Below are positions 23,220 through 31,935 of a stretch of 64,000 nt of DNA, in pieces. The notes under the pieces were generated by a model. That model was not told where the DNA came from. It made no database searches and saw nothing but the letters and a program-made list of their open reading frames with translations. The first letter of the stretch is position 1; each line of letters starts with the position of its first letter. Source of the DNA: Aeromonas eucrenophila (GTDB lineage Bacteria; Pseudomonadota; Gammaproteobacteria; Enterobacterales; Aeromonadaceae). The DNA is taken from assembly GCF_000819865.1 (NCBI RefSeq), contig NZ_CDDF01000003.1, positions 578 to 64,577 of the forward strand, given 5' to 3'. A program made the position numbers and the translations under genes.

Positions 23220-23798
23220 ATGATCAGCATTTCCGACACCGCCCAGGCCCATTTCCGCAAGTTGCTGGAAAAGCAGCCTGATGGCACCAATATCCGGGTG
23301 TTTGTGGTCAATCCGGGAACCCAAAATGCCGAGTGCGGCGTATCATATTGCCCACCCGACGCGGTCGATCCGGAAGATCAACACCTGCCCTTCAGCGGCT
23401 TTGACTGCCTGGTAGATCCCTTGAGCGCCCCCTTCCTGATAGATGCCACCATCGACTTCGTCACCGATCAGATGGGCTCCCAGCTCACCCTGAAGGCGCC
23501 GAACGCCAAGATGCGCAAGGTCGACGACGATGCCCCCCTGGCCGATCGCATCGAATACGTGCTGATGTCAGAGGTGAACCCCATGCTGGCAGGTCACGGT
23601 GGCAAGGTGACCTTGATTGACATCACCGACGACAAGCTGGCGATTCTGCAGTTTGGCGGCGGTTGCAACGGCTGTTCTCAGGTGGATTACACCCTGAAAG
23701 AGGGGATCGAGAAGCAGCTGCTGGAGAAATTCCCGGGCGAGCTCAACGGCGTGAAAGATGCCACCGAGCACCAGCGTGGCGATCACTCCTACTATTAA
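23220..23798 (+). CDS. nfuA: Fe-S biogenesis protein NfuA
   Basis: Iron-sulfur carrier that delivers clusters to targets such as aconitase and lipoyl synthase, mainly under oxidative or iron stress. The ATG at 23220 gives 192 residues with GAGG spaced correctly. The N-terminal A-type-like domain ([20 protein letters not shown]) lacks cluster cysteines, as usual. The C-terminal Nfu domain carries the CxxC motif [20 protein letters not shown]. Follows comF and ends at a strong terminator. Confidence 0.96.
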   Translation: MISISDTAQAHFRKLLEKQPDGTNIRVFVVNPGTQNAECGVSYCPPDAVDPEDQHLPFSGFDCLVDPLSAPFLIDATIDFVTDQMGSQLTLKAPNAKMRKVDDDAPLADRIEYVLMSEVNPMLAGHGGKVTLIDITDDKLAILQFGGGCNGCSQVDYTLKEGIEKQLLEKFPGELNGVKDATEHQRGDHSYY

Positions 23799-23819
23799 TC
23801 TCCCCGCCTACCCATGAAA

Positions 23820-23847
23820 AAGGCCCTGCCAATTGGCAGGGCCTTTT
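23820..23847. terminator. Bidirectional terminator between nfuA and gpsA
   Basis: An 11-bp stem AAGGCCCTGCC/GGCAGGGCCTT (23820-23830 with 23835-23845) around AATT, with T/A-rich flanks on both sides. The two genes converge here. Confidence 0.85.
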
Positions 23848-23876
23848 GCTATCCGGCGCACCGAGCACCATGACGA

Positions 23877-24881
23877 CTACTCGTCCTTCTTGTCCCGGCT
23901 GAGCAGGGCGATAGCGGCCTCTTTCGGGTTCTTGCCCTGATAGAGGACTTCGAAGATCTGCTCACAGATGGGCATCTCGACGCCGAAACGGGCCGCCAGC
24001 AGATGCACCTCCTTGGTGTTGCGATAACCTTCCACCACTTGGCCTATCTCCGCCATGGCGGTGTCCACGCTCTTGCCCGCCCCGAGCGCCAGACCGAAAC
24101 GACGGTTGCGAGACTGGTTGTCGGTACAGGTCAGCACCAGATCCCCGAGCCCCGCCATCCCCATGAAGGTCTTGGCATCGGCACCCAAGGCGGCGCCCAG
24201 ACGCTGCATCTCCACCAGACCCCGGGTGATGAGCGCGGTTCTGGCGTTGGCGCCAAAACCCAGCCCGTCGGACAGACCGGCACCGATGGCGATGACGTTC
24301 TTGACCGCGCCGCCGAGTTGCAGGCCGATGAAGTCCGGGTTGGTATAGACCCGGAAAGAGCGGCCGCAATGCAGCAGGTGGGACAGATCGTCGGCAAAGT
24401 CGTCGTGGGTCGAGGCCACCGAGATGGCGGTCGGCATGCCGGCGGCCAGCTCGCGAGCGAAGGTGGGACCGGAGATCACCGCCAGCGGTATCTCGTCACC
24501 CAGAACCTCGCGGGCCACGTCCTGCAGCAGACGGCCACTGTCCGGCTCCAGCCCCTTGGTGGCCCAGGCGATACGGGTATCGGGGCGCAGGAAGGGCTTG
24601 ACCCGGGTCAGCACCTGGCCGAACACATGGCTCGGCACCACCAGCAGCAGCACGGGGGCGGCTTGCACCGCGGCCTGCAGATCCGCCGTCAGTTGCAGAT
24701 CGGTGGGGAAAGGCACATCCGGCAGGAAAGCCTTGTTGCAGCGATCTTGTTCCAGCACGGCGACATGGGCGGCATCGTGACCCCACAGCAGGGTCGGATG
24801 GCCGTTGCGCGCCAGAGAAATGGCAAGGGCGGAGCCGTAAGACCCCGCCCCCAAGACCGAGATAGCGATCTGGTCGGCCAT
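23877..24881 (-). CDS. gpsA: Glycerol-3-phosphate dehydrogenase [NAD(P)+]
   Basis: Reduces dihydroxyacetone phosphate to sn-glycerol 3-phosphate for phospholipid synthesis. It has 334 residues. The N-terminal Rossmann motif is [10 protein letters not shown]. The [19 protein letters not shown] block and the catalytic-lysine region [20 protein letters not shown] are conserved. It begins 2 bp after secB, as in E. coli (secB-gpsA). Confidence 0.97.
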   Translation of the reverse strand: MADQIAISVLGAGSYGSALAISLARNGHPTLLWGHDAAHVAVLEQDRCNKAFLPDVPFPTDLQLTADLQAAVQAAPVLLLVVPSHVFGQVLTRVKPFLRPDTRIAWATKGLEPDSGRLLQDVAREVLGDEIPLAVISGPTFARELAAGMPTAISVASTHDDFADDLSHLLHCGRSFRVYTNPDFIGLQLGGAVKNVIAIGAGLSDGLGFGANARTALITRGLVEMQRLGAALGADAKTFMGMAGLGDLVLTCTDNQSRNRRFGLALGAGKSVDTAMAEIGQVVEGYRNTKEVHLLAARFGVEMPICEQIFEVLYQGKNPKEAAIALLSRDKKDE

Positions 24882-24883
24882 TA

Positions 24884-25354
24884 TCAGGCTTCCGCAGTCG
24901 CCTGCTGGGCCTGTGCTTGCGCCATGTGCTGGGCAAACAGGGCATCGAAGTTGACCGGTGCCAGGTTCAGCTGCGGGAAGGAACCCTTGCTCACCAGATT
25001 AGCCACTGCTTCGCGGGCGTACGGGAACAGAATGTTCGGGCAGAAGGCGGCCAGGCAGTGAGCCAGCTGGGGCTCCGGCAGGTTGCCGATGGTGAAGATA
25101 CCGGCTTGCTGTACTTCGCACAGGAAGGCGGTTTCGGTTTCCAGCTTGCAGGTCACGGTCAGGGTCAGCACGACTTCGAACACGCCGTCAGCCAGCACGT
25201 TGGTCTTGGTGTCCATGTCCAGCTTGACGTCCGGCTGCCACTCTTTCTGGAAGATGTGGGGAGTATTCGGGGCTTCGAAGGAAACATCCTTGGTGTAGAC
25301 ACGCTGGATGTGGAATTCCGGTTGCACTTCCTGATTGTTGATTTCGTCAGCCAT
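24884..25354 (-). CDS. secB: Protein-export chaperone SecB
   Basis: Tetrameric cytosolic chaperone that holds preproteins unfolded and hands them to SecA. It has 156 residues (155 in E. coli), with [20 protein letters not shown] at the N-terminus and the conserved [21 protein letters not shown] Gln/Ala-rich C-terminal tail follows. It lies between the rhodanese gene and gpsA. Confidence 0.97.
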   Translation of the reverse strand: MADEINNQEVQPEFHIQRVYTKDVSFEAPNTPHIFQKEWQPDVKLDMDTKTNVLADGVFEVVLTLTVTCKLETETAFLCEVQQAGIFTIGNLPEPQLAHCLAAFCPNILFPYAREAVANLVSKGSFPQLNLAPVNFDALFAQHMAQAQAQQATAEA

Positions 25355-25400
25355 TTCGTTTGATTCCTTTTAAGAAAATGAGTGGGCGCAGGCCCTTAAA

Positions 25401-25832
25401 TCAGCGTTTTTTGGTCACCGGCAGATTTTCTGCACGCCATTGGGCCATGCCACCGCTGAGCACATATACCTGCTTGAAACCGGCCTTGCTCAGTTGGCGA
25501 CCCGCGCCACCAGCGGTCATCCCCGACTCGCACACCACTATGATGGGGGCGTCTTTGTGTTTTTCAACCGGGCCCAGATTGTTGGCCTGGATCTGGGTGA
25601 GTGGCAGGTGATGGGCACCGGCCAGATGACCCTTGGCAAACTCATCCTGACTGCGAATGTCCACGACGGTGGCATTCTCACGGTTGATCAGCAGGGTGGC
25701 GGCGTGGTTGTTCACCACCTTGACCGGAGAAAAACGAGCACGCACCGTGGTGTACACCAGGGTGCCTGCCAGACCCAACCAGGCTGCGGTCAGCAGCGGG
25801 TTGCGGGTCGCAAAATCCAAATACTCTTGCAT
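25401..25832 (-). CDS. yibN: Membrane-anchored rhodanese-like protein (YibN type)
   Basis: A 143-residue protein with one N-terminal membrane helix (about residues 12-30, LLTAAWLGLAGTLVYTTV) and a single rhodanese domain. The active-site loop CESGMTAGG keeps the catalytic cysteine. The CH2A-type start NATVVDIRSQDEFAKGHLAGA is also conserved. First gene of the yibN-secB-gpsA cluster. In E. coli, grxC lies between yibN and secB; here there are only 46 bp, so grxC is absent from this spot. Physiological substrate unknown. Confidence 0.88.
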   Translation of the reverse strand: MQEYLDFATRNPLLTAAWLGLAGTLVYTTVRARFSPVKVVNNHAATLLINRENATVVDIRSQDEFAKGHLAGAHHLPLTQIQANNLGPVEKHKDAPIIVVCESGMTAGGAGRQLSKAGFKQVYVLSGGMAQWRAENLPVTKKR

Positions 25833-26181
25833 CTTCTACTATCCAGGGACCAAGACAAGGGCCCGAGTATACATGGGGCCCTTGATAAGATCAGCCATCT
25901 TGGCGGCAAAGCGAGAGCAAGCTCCCATCGGGGGTTGCCAGCCGATCGCCCCCTCTAATGAAGCGACCCTGGATATGGATCCGGCGGGCAGGTTCCCTAG
26001 GAAATAAGGAGGAAATGCGGGTTGTCAGACAAGCCGGCAACATGCCTAAAACGCGGTCTTAACAACCAAAAAGCCAGGCCACAGAGGGACTTGGCTATCA
26101 GGTGACTATTTCGGCAGATGTAGTAATATTACGCTAGTTTCACTTCCCGCAATTCATTCCTATCCGAGAGGACATAGCCTT
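25833..26181. other. Intergenic region between the yibN and gpmI transcripts
   Basis: 349 bp between divergent genes. It holds an 8-bp dyad AAGGGCCC/GGGCCCTT (25857-25864 with 25876-25883) whose loop contains a minus-strand TATACT, a possible -10 for yibN with a poor -35. A plus-strand TAATAT near 26125 could serve gpmI, again with a poor -35. No ORF or RNA gene is recognised. Confidence 0.4.
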
Positions 26182-27711
26182 ATGTCAACAGCTAAGAAAC
26201 CTTTGGTTCTGGTCATCATGGACGGTTGGGGCTACAGCACCAAGCAAGAGCACAACGCCGTCGCTGCCGCCAAGACCCCCAACCTCGACCGCCTCGCCCG
26301 TGACTACACCAGCACCCTGATCTCCGGCTCCGGCCTGGACGTGGGCCTGCCGGATGGCCAGATGGGCAACTCCGAAGTGGGTCACGTCAACATAGGTGCA
26401 GGTCGCATCGTGTATCAGGAGCTGACCCGCATCTCCAAAGAGATCCAGGACGGTGACTTCTTCCAGAACGTCGAGCTGGCCAAGGCTGTTGACGGCGCCG
26501 TGACCAACGGCAAGGCCGTGCACATCATGGGTCTGATGTCCCCGGGTGGCGTACACAGCCACGAAGAGCACATCATGGGCATGATCGAGATGGCCGCCAA
26601 GCGTGGCGCCGAGCAGATCTACTTCCACGCCTTCCTGGATGGCCGCGACGTACCGCCGCGCTCCGCCCAGTCCTCCATCGAGCAGTTCGATGCCCTGTTT
26701 GCCCGTCTGGGCAAGGGTCGTTTCGCCTCCATGATCGGCCGTTACTACGCCATGGACCGTGACAACCGTTGGGATCGCGTGCAGCAAGCCTATGACCTGA
26801 TGACTCAGGGCAAGGGCGAGTTCACCGCCGACAGCGCCAGCGAAGCCCTGGCCGCCGCCTATGCGCGCGACGAGAACGACGAGTTCGTCAAGGCCACCCG
26901 CATCGGTGCCGCCGCCCCCATGCAGGATGGCGATGCGCTGATCTTCATGAACTTCCGTGCCGACCGTGCTCGCGAGATCACCCGCGCCTTCGTCGACAGC
27001 GACTTCACCGGCTTCGCCCGTGCCGTCACCCCGGCCCTGAACTTCGTGATGCTGACCGAATACGCGGCCGACATCAAAACCCCTTGCGCCTACCCGCCCA
27101 CTGCCCTGGTGAACACCCTGGGTGAATGGCTGGCCAAGCAGGGCAAGACCCAGCTGCGCATCTCCGAGACCGAGAAGTACGCCCACGTCACCTTCTTCTT
27201 CAACGGTGGCGAGGAAGAGTGCTTCACCGGTGAAGATCGCGAGATCGTCGCCAGCCCGAAAGTGGCCACCTATGATCTGCAGCCGGAGATGAGCTCGGAA
27301 GAGCTGACCGACAAGCTGGTCGCGGCCATCAAGAGCGGCAAGTACGACACCATCATCTGCAACTACCCGAACGGCGACATGGTCGGCCACACCGGTGTGT
27401 TCGATGCGGCCGTCAAAGCCTGTGAAGCGGTTGACCACTGCATCGGTCGCGTCACCGAGGCTCTGGCCGAAGTGGGCGGCGAATGCCTGATCACCGCCGA
27501 CCACGGCAACGCCGAGAAGATGCTGGACGAAGAGACCGGTCAGGCCCACACCGCCCACACCAATCTGCCCGTCCCCCTCATCTACTTCGGTCGCAAGGCC
27601 GAGGTGCTGGAAGGCGGCAAACTGTCCGATCTGGCCCCCACCATGCTGACCCTGATGGGTCTGCCGGTGCCGCCGGAAATGACTGGCAAGCCCCTGATGA
27701 TTCTGAAATAA
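26182..27711 (+). CDS. gpmI: 2,3-bisphosphoglycerate-independent phosphoglycerate mutase
   Basis: Interconverts 3- and 2-phosphoglycerate in glycolysis; a manganese enzyme of the alkaline phosphatase superfamily. It has 509 residues. The metal-binding IMDGWGYS is at the N-terminus, the nucleophilic serine is in [15 protein letters not shown], and [11 protein letters not shown] and [12 protein letters not shown] (metal ligands) are intact. AGAGGA precedes the ATG. Immediately followed by envC, an arrangement shared with E. coli (gpmI-envC). Confidence 0.98.
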   Translation: MSTAKKPLVLVIMDGWGYSTKQEHNAVAAAKTPNLDRLARDYTSTLISGSGLDVGLPDGQMGNSEVGHVNIGAGRIVYQELTRISKEIQDGDFFQNVELAKAVDGAVTNGKAVHIMGLMSPGGVHSHEEHIMGMIEMAAKRGAEQIYFHAFLDGRDVPPRSAQSSIEQFDALFARLGKGRFASMIGRYYAMDRDNRWDRVQQAYDLMTQGKGEFTADSASEALAAAYARDENDEFVKATRIGAAAPMQDGDALIFMNFRADRAREITRAFVDSDFTGFARAVTPALNFVMLTEYAADIKTPCAYPPTALVNTLGEWLAKQGKTQLRISETEKYAHVTFFFNGGEEECFTGEDREIVASPKVATYDLQPEMSSEELTDKLVAAIKSGKYDTIICNYPNGDMVGHTGVFDAAVKACEAVDHCIGRVTEALAEVGGECLITADHGNAEKMLDEETGQAHTAHTNLPVPLIYFGRKAEVLEGGKLSDLAPTMLTLMGLPVPPEMTGKPLMILK

Positions 27712-27720
27712 TCCTTCCCC

Positions 27721-29142
27721 ATGCGGGGATGCGAAGTTATTTCAACCAAAACCAGTCGCGTCGGCCTGTTGGCCGGCGCGCTGTTTTTTTGTCTGTCGTT
27801 CGGCGCAGGCAAGGCCCTGGCTGCCAACCAGCAGCTCGGCGCCATGCAGTCCGAGATCAAAGAACAACAGAAGACCATCAAGCTCAGCAAGCAGGAGCTG
27901 GCCAAGCTCAACACCCAGCTCAAGGCCGATGAGCAGGCCATCTCGGCCGCAGCCGCCAAGCTCGATCAGACCAAAGCGCAACTCAAGCAGAACCAGCAGA
28001 AGCTGGTAACACTGCAGCGAGACAAGCTGGATCTGGAGCAACAGGCCAAACATCAGAAGCAATTGCTGGCCAAGCAGGCGGAAAGCGCCTTCCAGGCGGG
28101 CAATCACGATTACCTCAAACTGCTGCTCAACCAGCAGGATCCGGCCAAACTGAGCCGCGCTCTCGATTACTTCGACTACCTCAACAAGGCCCGCATCGAG
28201 GCCATCGAGGCCCTGCGCGCCACCCGCACCAAGCTGGCCAAGAACCAGCAGGCCACCCAAGAGACCGAAAGCAAGCTACAGAGCCTGCTGAGCGAACAGC
28301 AGCAACATCACCAGAGCCTGCTGGCCAGCCAGCAGAGCCGTGCCACGGTGCGCAACCAGCTGCAGCAGTCGGTGCAAGATGACGAACAGAAGCTCACCAA
28401 GCTGGTCAAGGCGGAGAAGGCCTTGAAGGCCCGGCTGGAAGAGCTGCGCCGTCAGCAGGAAGAGAAAGAGCGGCGCGAGCGCGCCGAGCGGGAACGCCTC
28501 GCCAAGCTGAAGGCCGAGCAGGAGCGCCAGCGCCGTCTGGAGGCGCAACGCCTGGCCGCCGAGCAGAAGCGGATTGCGGAGCAGCAGCGGATCGCGGCCC
28601 AGCAGCGGATCGCGGCCCAGCAGCGACAAGTCGGCGAGCAACAACGACTCGCGGCCGAGCAGCAGAGAGTCACCGAGCAACAGGACAGGGTGACGAAGCA
28701 GCAAGCCGCCGCGCGCAACAGCGCCAAGGCCAGCAGCAACGGCTACGGCGGCCTCAGCACCAATGGCAGCCTGCGCTGGCCGGTGCAGGGCCCCATCCTC
28801 ATCTCCTATGGCTCGGCCCGTACCGCCGAGCTGAAGTGGAAGGGCACCCTGATCGGCGCCAGCGAAGGTACCCAGGTCAAGGCGGTGGCGGCGGGTCAGG
28901 TGGTCTATGCGGACTGGCTGGATGGCTTCGGCATGCTGCTGGTCATCGACCACGGCCGCGGCTATATGAGCCTCTACGGTCACAACCAGTCGCTGCTGCG
29001 CCAGGTCGGCCAGAAGGTGGAGCAGGGTGAACCCGTGGCCCTGGTCGGTGACAGCGGTGGCCAGGACAGACCCGGCCTCTACTTCGAGATCCGCTATCAG
29101 GGTGAGGCCATCAACCCCACCAAGTGGCTGGCAAAGCGCTGA
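27721..29142 (+). CDS. envC: Murein hydrolase activator EnvC
   Basis: Periplasmic activator of the septal amidases AmiA and AmiB during daughter-cell separation. It has 473 residues. A signal peptide ends near LSFGAGKALA, followed by a long coiled coil (about 35-340) rich in Gln/Glu/Arg, including a tandem 18-bp repeat at about 28585-28622. The C-terminal LytM domain reads LIGASEGTQVKAVAAGQVVY and later LYFEIRYQGE. The zinc-binding histidines of active M23 peptidases are missing, as expected for a non-enzymatic activator. Follows gpmI by 9 bp. Confidence 0.94.
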   Translation: MRGCEVISTKTSRVGLLAGALFFCLSFGAGKALAANQQLGAMQSEIKEQQKTIKLSKQELAKLNTQLKADEQAISAAAAKLDQTKAQLKQNQQKLVTLQRDKLDLEQQAKHQKQLLAKQAESAFQAGNHDYLKLLLNQQDPAKLSRALDYFDYLNKARIEAIEALRATRTKLAKNQQATQETESKLQSLLSEQQQHHQSLLASQQSRATVRNQLQQSVQDDEQKLTKLVKAEKALKARLEELRRQQEEKERRERAERERLAKLKAEQERQRRLEAQRLAAEQKRIAEQQRIAAQQRIAAQQRQVGEQQRLAAEQQRVTEQQDRVTKQQAAARNSAKASSNGYGGLSTNGSLRWPVQGPILISYGSARTAELKWKGTLIGASEGTQVKAVAAGQVVYADWLDGFGMLLVIDHGRGYMSLYGHNQSLLRQVGQKVEQGEPVALVGDSGGQDRPGLYFEIRYQGEAINPTKWLAKR

Positions 29143-29157
29143 CATCCTCGTCCAATC

Positions 29158-29194
29158 CATGAAAAAAGCCTGCATCTTGCAGGCTTTTTTCATG
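29158..29194. terminator. Terminator after envC
   Basis: A 17-bp perfect stem (29158-29174 with 29178-29194, loop TCT) containing AAAAAAGCC/GGCTTTTTT. It ends the gpmI-envC transcript and could work in both directions. Confidence 0.9.
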
Positions 29195-29254
29195 CCGTCC
29201 TTCGCCAGGCGCCGGCCCAGAATGATGAAAACTTACGGCATTTCCTGTCTCTTA

Positions 29255-29410
29255 GAACCTGTTCACGATCTGTCACGAGAGGCTGTCAGCAAGGTGAAGA
29301 GCAGCGCAAGAACCGGAGTTTATAGACATAAATGAGCTTTCTTGATGACAAACAAGCGAGCAGCGCATGAGCCTTGATCACGGTCTCGCAGTAAGATCGT
29401 GAACAGGTTC
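29255..29410. mobile_element. 156-bp MITE-like element with 17-bp inverted repeats
   Basis: Perfect 17-bp terminal inverted repeats GAACCTGTTCACGATCT (29255-29271) and its complement (29394-29410) bound a 156-bp unit. A TTA follows the right end (29411-29413) and precedes the left end (29252-29254), consistent with a 3-bp target duplication of the type made by IS5-like transposases. It has no transposase gene, so any mobility would need help in trans. The right TTA is the stop codon of the adjacent Qnr-type gene. Internal direct repeats GAGCAGCGCA occur near 29300 and 29359. Confidence 0.75.
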
Positions 29411-30061
29411 TTAGGGGAAGACGATCAGGCCGATCTGTTCGAGCAGCCCCTGCTGCTGCTCTTCGTTTATCTGCACCCCGTCCAGATTGACTCGCCGCAG
29501 ATCCAGCCCGGGCAGATCGCACTGGCGCAGGTCGCAGCCCTGCAGGTTGAAGCTGGTCCAGTCTATCTGGCCGAATTCGGCGCCGCTGAGATCGGATCCC
29601 GCCAGCGAGGCTCCCCGCAGGCTGGCCCCCTGCCAGCGGTTGCCACTCAGCTCGCAGCGCTCCAGCAGGCAGCCATCGAAGTTCGCATAACTGAAGTTGT
29701 TGCCGGTCAGATGGGCCTCGCAGAAGTAGCTCTTGGCGGTGATCTGGTTCGCGAAGCTGGCCTGGGCGAAGTTGATCCCCATGGCCTGACACTCCCGCAT
29801 CTCCAGCCCCAGGCACTGGCTGCGGCTCAAATCTGCCAGGGTCAGATCGCAGCGCAGGAAGCTGGCCTCCCGCAAATCGCAGCCCTGCAACTGGCAGCCG
29901 AGCTCGCGTTCGCGCTCATAGAAGCTGCAGTCGACGAACCTGCTCTCGCTCAAGTCGAGCCAGGAGAAGTTGCAGCCGATGAAGCGGCAATCGCTGAACT
30001 GCTCATCCTCCACCTCCTGCTGCTCGAACCGCTTCCCCTCGAACGTTTTGCCCTTGATCAT
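29411..30061 (-). CDS. Qnr-family pentapeptide repeat protein
   Basis: A 216-residue right-handed beta-helix protein made almost entirely of A(D/N)LXX pentapeptides. Length and sequence order follow plasmid Qnr proteins: a Cys-rich first third (DCRFIGCNFSWLDLSESRF), a hinge followed by YFCEAHLTGNNFSYANF, then CELSGNRWQGASLRGASL and the C-terminal LEQIGLIVFP. Qnr proteins mimic DNA and shield gyrase/topoisomerase IV from quinolones. The ATG at 30059-30061 has AGGAGG 8-9 bp upstream; an earlier in-frame start is rejected. The stop codon abuts a MITE-like element. Resistance effect is not shown by sequence. Confidence 0.85.
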   Translation of the reverse strand: MIKGKTFEGKRFEQQEVEDEQFSDCRFIGCNFSWLDLSESRFVDCSFYERERELGCQLQGCDLREASFLRCDLTLADLSRSQCLGLEMRECQAMGINFAQASFANQITAKSYFCEAHLTGNNFSYANFDGCLLERCELSGNRWQGASLRGASLAGSDLSGAEFGQIDWTSFNLQGCDLRQCDLPGLDLRRVNLDGVQINEEQQQGLLEQIGLIVFP

Positions 30062-30118
30062 GCCAAGCTTCCTCCTGTTTATGGCGCCATATGCTGACAC
30101 CCTGGCGTAAAAACGGTA

Positions 30119-30134
30119 ATGTTACCTGTAACAT
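30119..30134. promoter_or_regulatory. GntR operator upstream of gntR
   Basis: A 16-bp palindrome ATGTTACCTGTAACAT lies 17 bp before the gntR start and between gntR and the divergent qnr-type gene. Its core matches the operators upstream of the gluconate permease, which suggests that GntR represses its own gene. Confidence 0.75.
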
Positions 30135-30151
30135 TTTTGACGGATCTCGAG

Positions 30152-31159
30152 ATGAACGACACCCGCAAGCGCCGCCCCACCCTGCAAGACATCGCCGATC
30201 TGACCGGGGTCACCAAGATGACCGTCAGCCGCTACCTGCGCGATCCCGGCGCCGTGGCCGAAGGCACCCGTGAGCGCATCGCCGCCGCGGTGGAAGAGCT
30301 CGGCTACATCCCGAACCGGGCGCCGGAGATGCTCTCCAACGCCACCAGCAAGGCGATCGGCATCCTGATCCCCTCCCTCTCCAACCAGGTCTTCTCCGCC
30401 CTGGTACAGGGCATAGAGGCAGTGACCCGCCCCGCCGGCTACCAGACCCTGCTCGCCCACTACGGCTACAGCCCGCAGCGGGAGGAGGAGCAGGTGGCCG
30501 CCCTGCTCTCCTACAACGTGGATGGGCTGATCCTCTCCGACAGCGAGCACACCGAGCGCACCCGCAAGATGATCGCCACCGCCGGCATTCCGGTGGTGGA
30601 GACCATGGATCTGCCCCAGACTCCCATCGACATGGTGGCCGGCATGGATCACAGGGCCGCCGCCCGGGCCATGGTAACAGAGATGCTGCAGCGGGGTCGG
30701 CGCAAGGTGGTCTATCTCGGCGCCCGGCTCGATGTGCGCACCCAGCTGCGGATGGAGGGCTACTACCAGGCGATGAGCGATTATGGTCTCGAGGGCCAGC
30801 ACCTGCTGACCGAGCAATCCTCCAGCTTCACCCTGGGGGGCCAGTTGCTGCAACAGGCGCTGACGCGCTATCCCGATCTCGACGGCCTGTTTTGCACCAA
30901 CGACGACCTCGCGGTCGGTGCCCTGCTGCAGTGCCAAGCCAAGTGGATACCCGTGCCGCAGCAGGTCGCCATCGCCGGCAGCAATGGCCTCGACATCGGC
31001 CAGGCCATGACCCCCAAGCTCGCCAGCATCATCACCCCGCGCCAGGAGATAGGCCGCGAGGCGGCGACCATGATGCTGGCCCGGCTCAATGGCCAGCCGC
31101 TGACCGAGACCTGCCGGGACCTGGGTTTCTCCCTCTATCAGGGGGAGAGCCTGGGCTGA
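30152..31159 (+). CDS. gntR: Gluconate-utilisation repressor GntR (LacI family)
   Basis: Represses gluconate uptake and Entner-Doudoroff genes until gluconate binds. It has 335 residues from the ATG at 30152; an in-frame start at 30119 would place the operator inside the gene. The LacI-type HTH reads PTLQDIADLTGVTKMTVSRY, then AAAVEELGYIPNRAPEMLSN. The ligand domain has YLGARLDVRTQLRMEGYYQA and DGLFCTNDDLAVGALLQCQ. Close in order to E. coli GntR. It lies before the eda-edd-gntK operon, which runs toward it. Confidence 0.93.
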   Translation: MNDTRKRRPTLQDIADLTGVTKMTVSRYLRDPGAVAEGTRERIAAAVEELGYIPNRAPEMLSNATSKAIGILIPSLSNQVFSALVQGIEAVTRPAGYQTLLAHYGYSPQREEEQVAALLSYNVDGLILSDSEHTERTRKMIATAGIPVVETMDLPQTPIDMVAGMDHRAAARAMVTEMLQRGRRKVVYLGARLDVRTQLRMEGYYQAMSDYGLEGQHLLTEQSSSFTLGGQLLQQALTRYPDLDGLFCTNDDLAVGALLQCQAKWIPVPQQVAIAGSNGLDIGQAMTPKLASIITPRQEIGREAATMMLARLNGQPLTETCRDLGFSLYQGESLG

Positions 31160-31184
31160 CCTCATCCCCGCCCCCTCTCCCCAC
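31160..31184. repeat. Partial REP-like fragment
   Basis: CCTCATCCCCGCCCCCTCTCCCC-like sequence after gntR resembles one arm of the paired palindromes at 37403-37518. It has lost the second half of the hairpin. Confidence 0.35.
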
Positions 31185-31217
31185 GGCAGAGAAGCGCTCG
31201 CCACCCTCTGAAATCCA

Positions 31218-31251
31218 TGAAAAAAACAGGCCACCCTAGGGTGACCTGTTT
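31218..31251 (-). terminator. Terminator of the gntK-edd-eda operon
   Basis: Stem AAACAGGTCACCCT/AGGGTGGCCTGTTT on the minus strand (31224-31251, one G-U pair) followed by a T-run. It lies just after the eda stop codon. Confidence 0.85.
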
Positions 31252-31273
31252 GGTTTTTCTAAACGATATGCGC

Positions 31274-31915
31274 TTAGCGTTTAACCAGCTCAACCGCTTC
31301 ACGAGACAAACGAGTCACCTCATCCCAGTTGCCGCTCTTGATGGCATCGGCCGGCAGCATCCAGGAGCCGCCGACGGTGGCCACGCATTTGAGCGCCAGG
31401 TAGTCGGCCACGTTCTTCGGGCCTATGCCTCCGGTCGGGCAGAAGTGCACCTGAGGCAAAGGTGCGGCGATGGCGGCCAGCGCCTTGGTGCCGCCGTTGG
31501 CCTCGGCCGGGAAGAATTTCAGGTGGTCATAACCGGCTTCCAGCGCCTGCATCACCTCGGACGGGGTGGCAACACCGGGGATCAGCGGCGCCGTGCTCCG
31601 GGCCGCGTGAGCCAGCAGGGCCGGGGTCATGCCCGGGGAGATGACGAAGCGGGCACCGGCGGCCACGGCGGCATCGAACTGCGCACAGTTCAGCACTGTG
31701 CCGGCGCCGACCATGGCTTCCGGCATCGCCTTGGCGATCAGGGCGATGGCATCCAGTGCCACCGGGGTGCGCAGGGTGATCTCGAACACCGAGATGCCGC
31801 CGGCCAGCAGTGCCTTGGCCATGGGCAGGGCCTGCTCCAGATCGTTGATGACCATCACGGGTACCAGCGGGGAGGCGGCAAACACCTCGGCGGGAGTCAC
31901 TTTCCAGTTTTGCAT
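31274..31915 (-). CDS. eda: KDPG aldolase (2-dehydro-3-deoxy-phosphogluconate aldolase)
   Basis: Splits 2-keto-3-deoxy-6-phosphogluconate into pyruvate and glyceraldehyde 3-phosphate, the last Entner-Doudoroff step. It has 213 residues, as in E. coli. The Schiff-base lysine is in YDHLKFFPAE; the catalytic glutamate is in GISVFEITLRT; FCPTGGIGPKN is conserved. It is 20 bp after edd in an operon with gntK, under probable GntR control. Confidence 0.96.
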   Translation of the reverse strand: MQNWKVTPAEVFAASPLVPVMVINDLEQALPMAKALLAGGISVFEITLRTPVALDAIALIAKAMPEAMVGAGTVLNCAQFDAAVAAGARFVISPGMTPALLAHAARSTAPLIPGVATPSEVMQALEAGYDHLKFFPAEANGGTKALAAIAAPLPQVHFCPTGGIGPKNVADYLALKCVATVGGSWMLPADAIKSGNWDEVTRLSREAVELVKR

Positions 31916-31935
31916 AGCTCTTCCTTAGTCAGCTC

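Noticed and set aside
28585..28622. Tandem 18-bp repeat in envC
   Set aside because: It encodes part of the Gln/Arg-rich coiled coil and is a normal low-complexity repeat, not a mobile or regulatory element.
29286..29816. 176-residue minus-strand frame over the MITE and the qnr-type gene
   Set aside because: It spans two unrelated elements in the wrong frame for the Qnr-type protein and lacks a start signal. The end inside the MITE is not clearly a transposase fragment.
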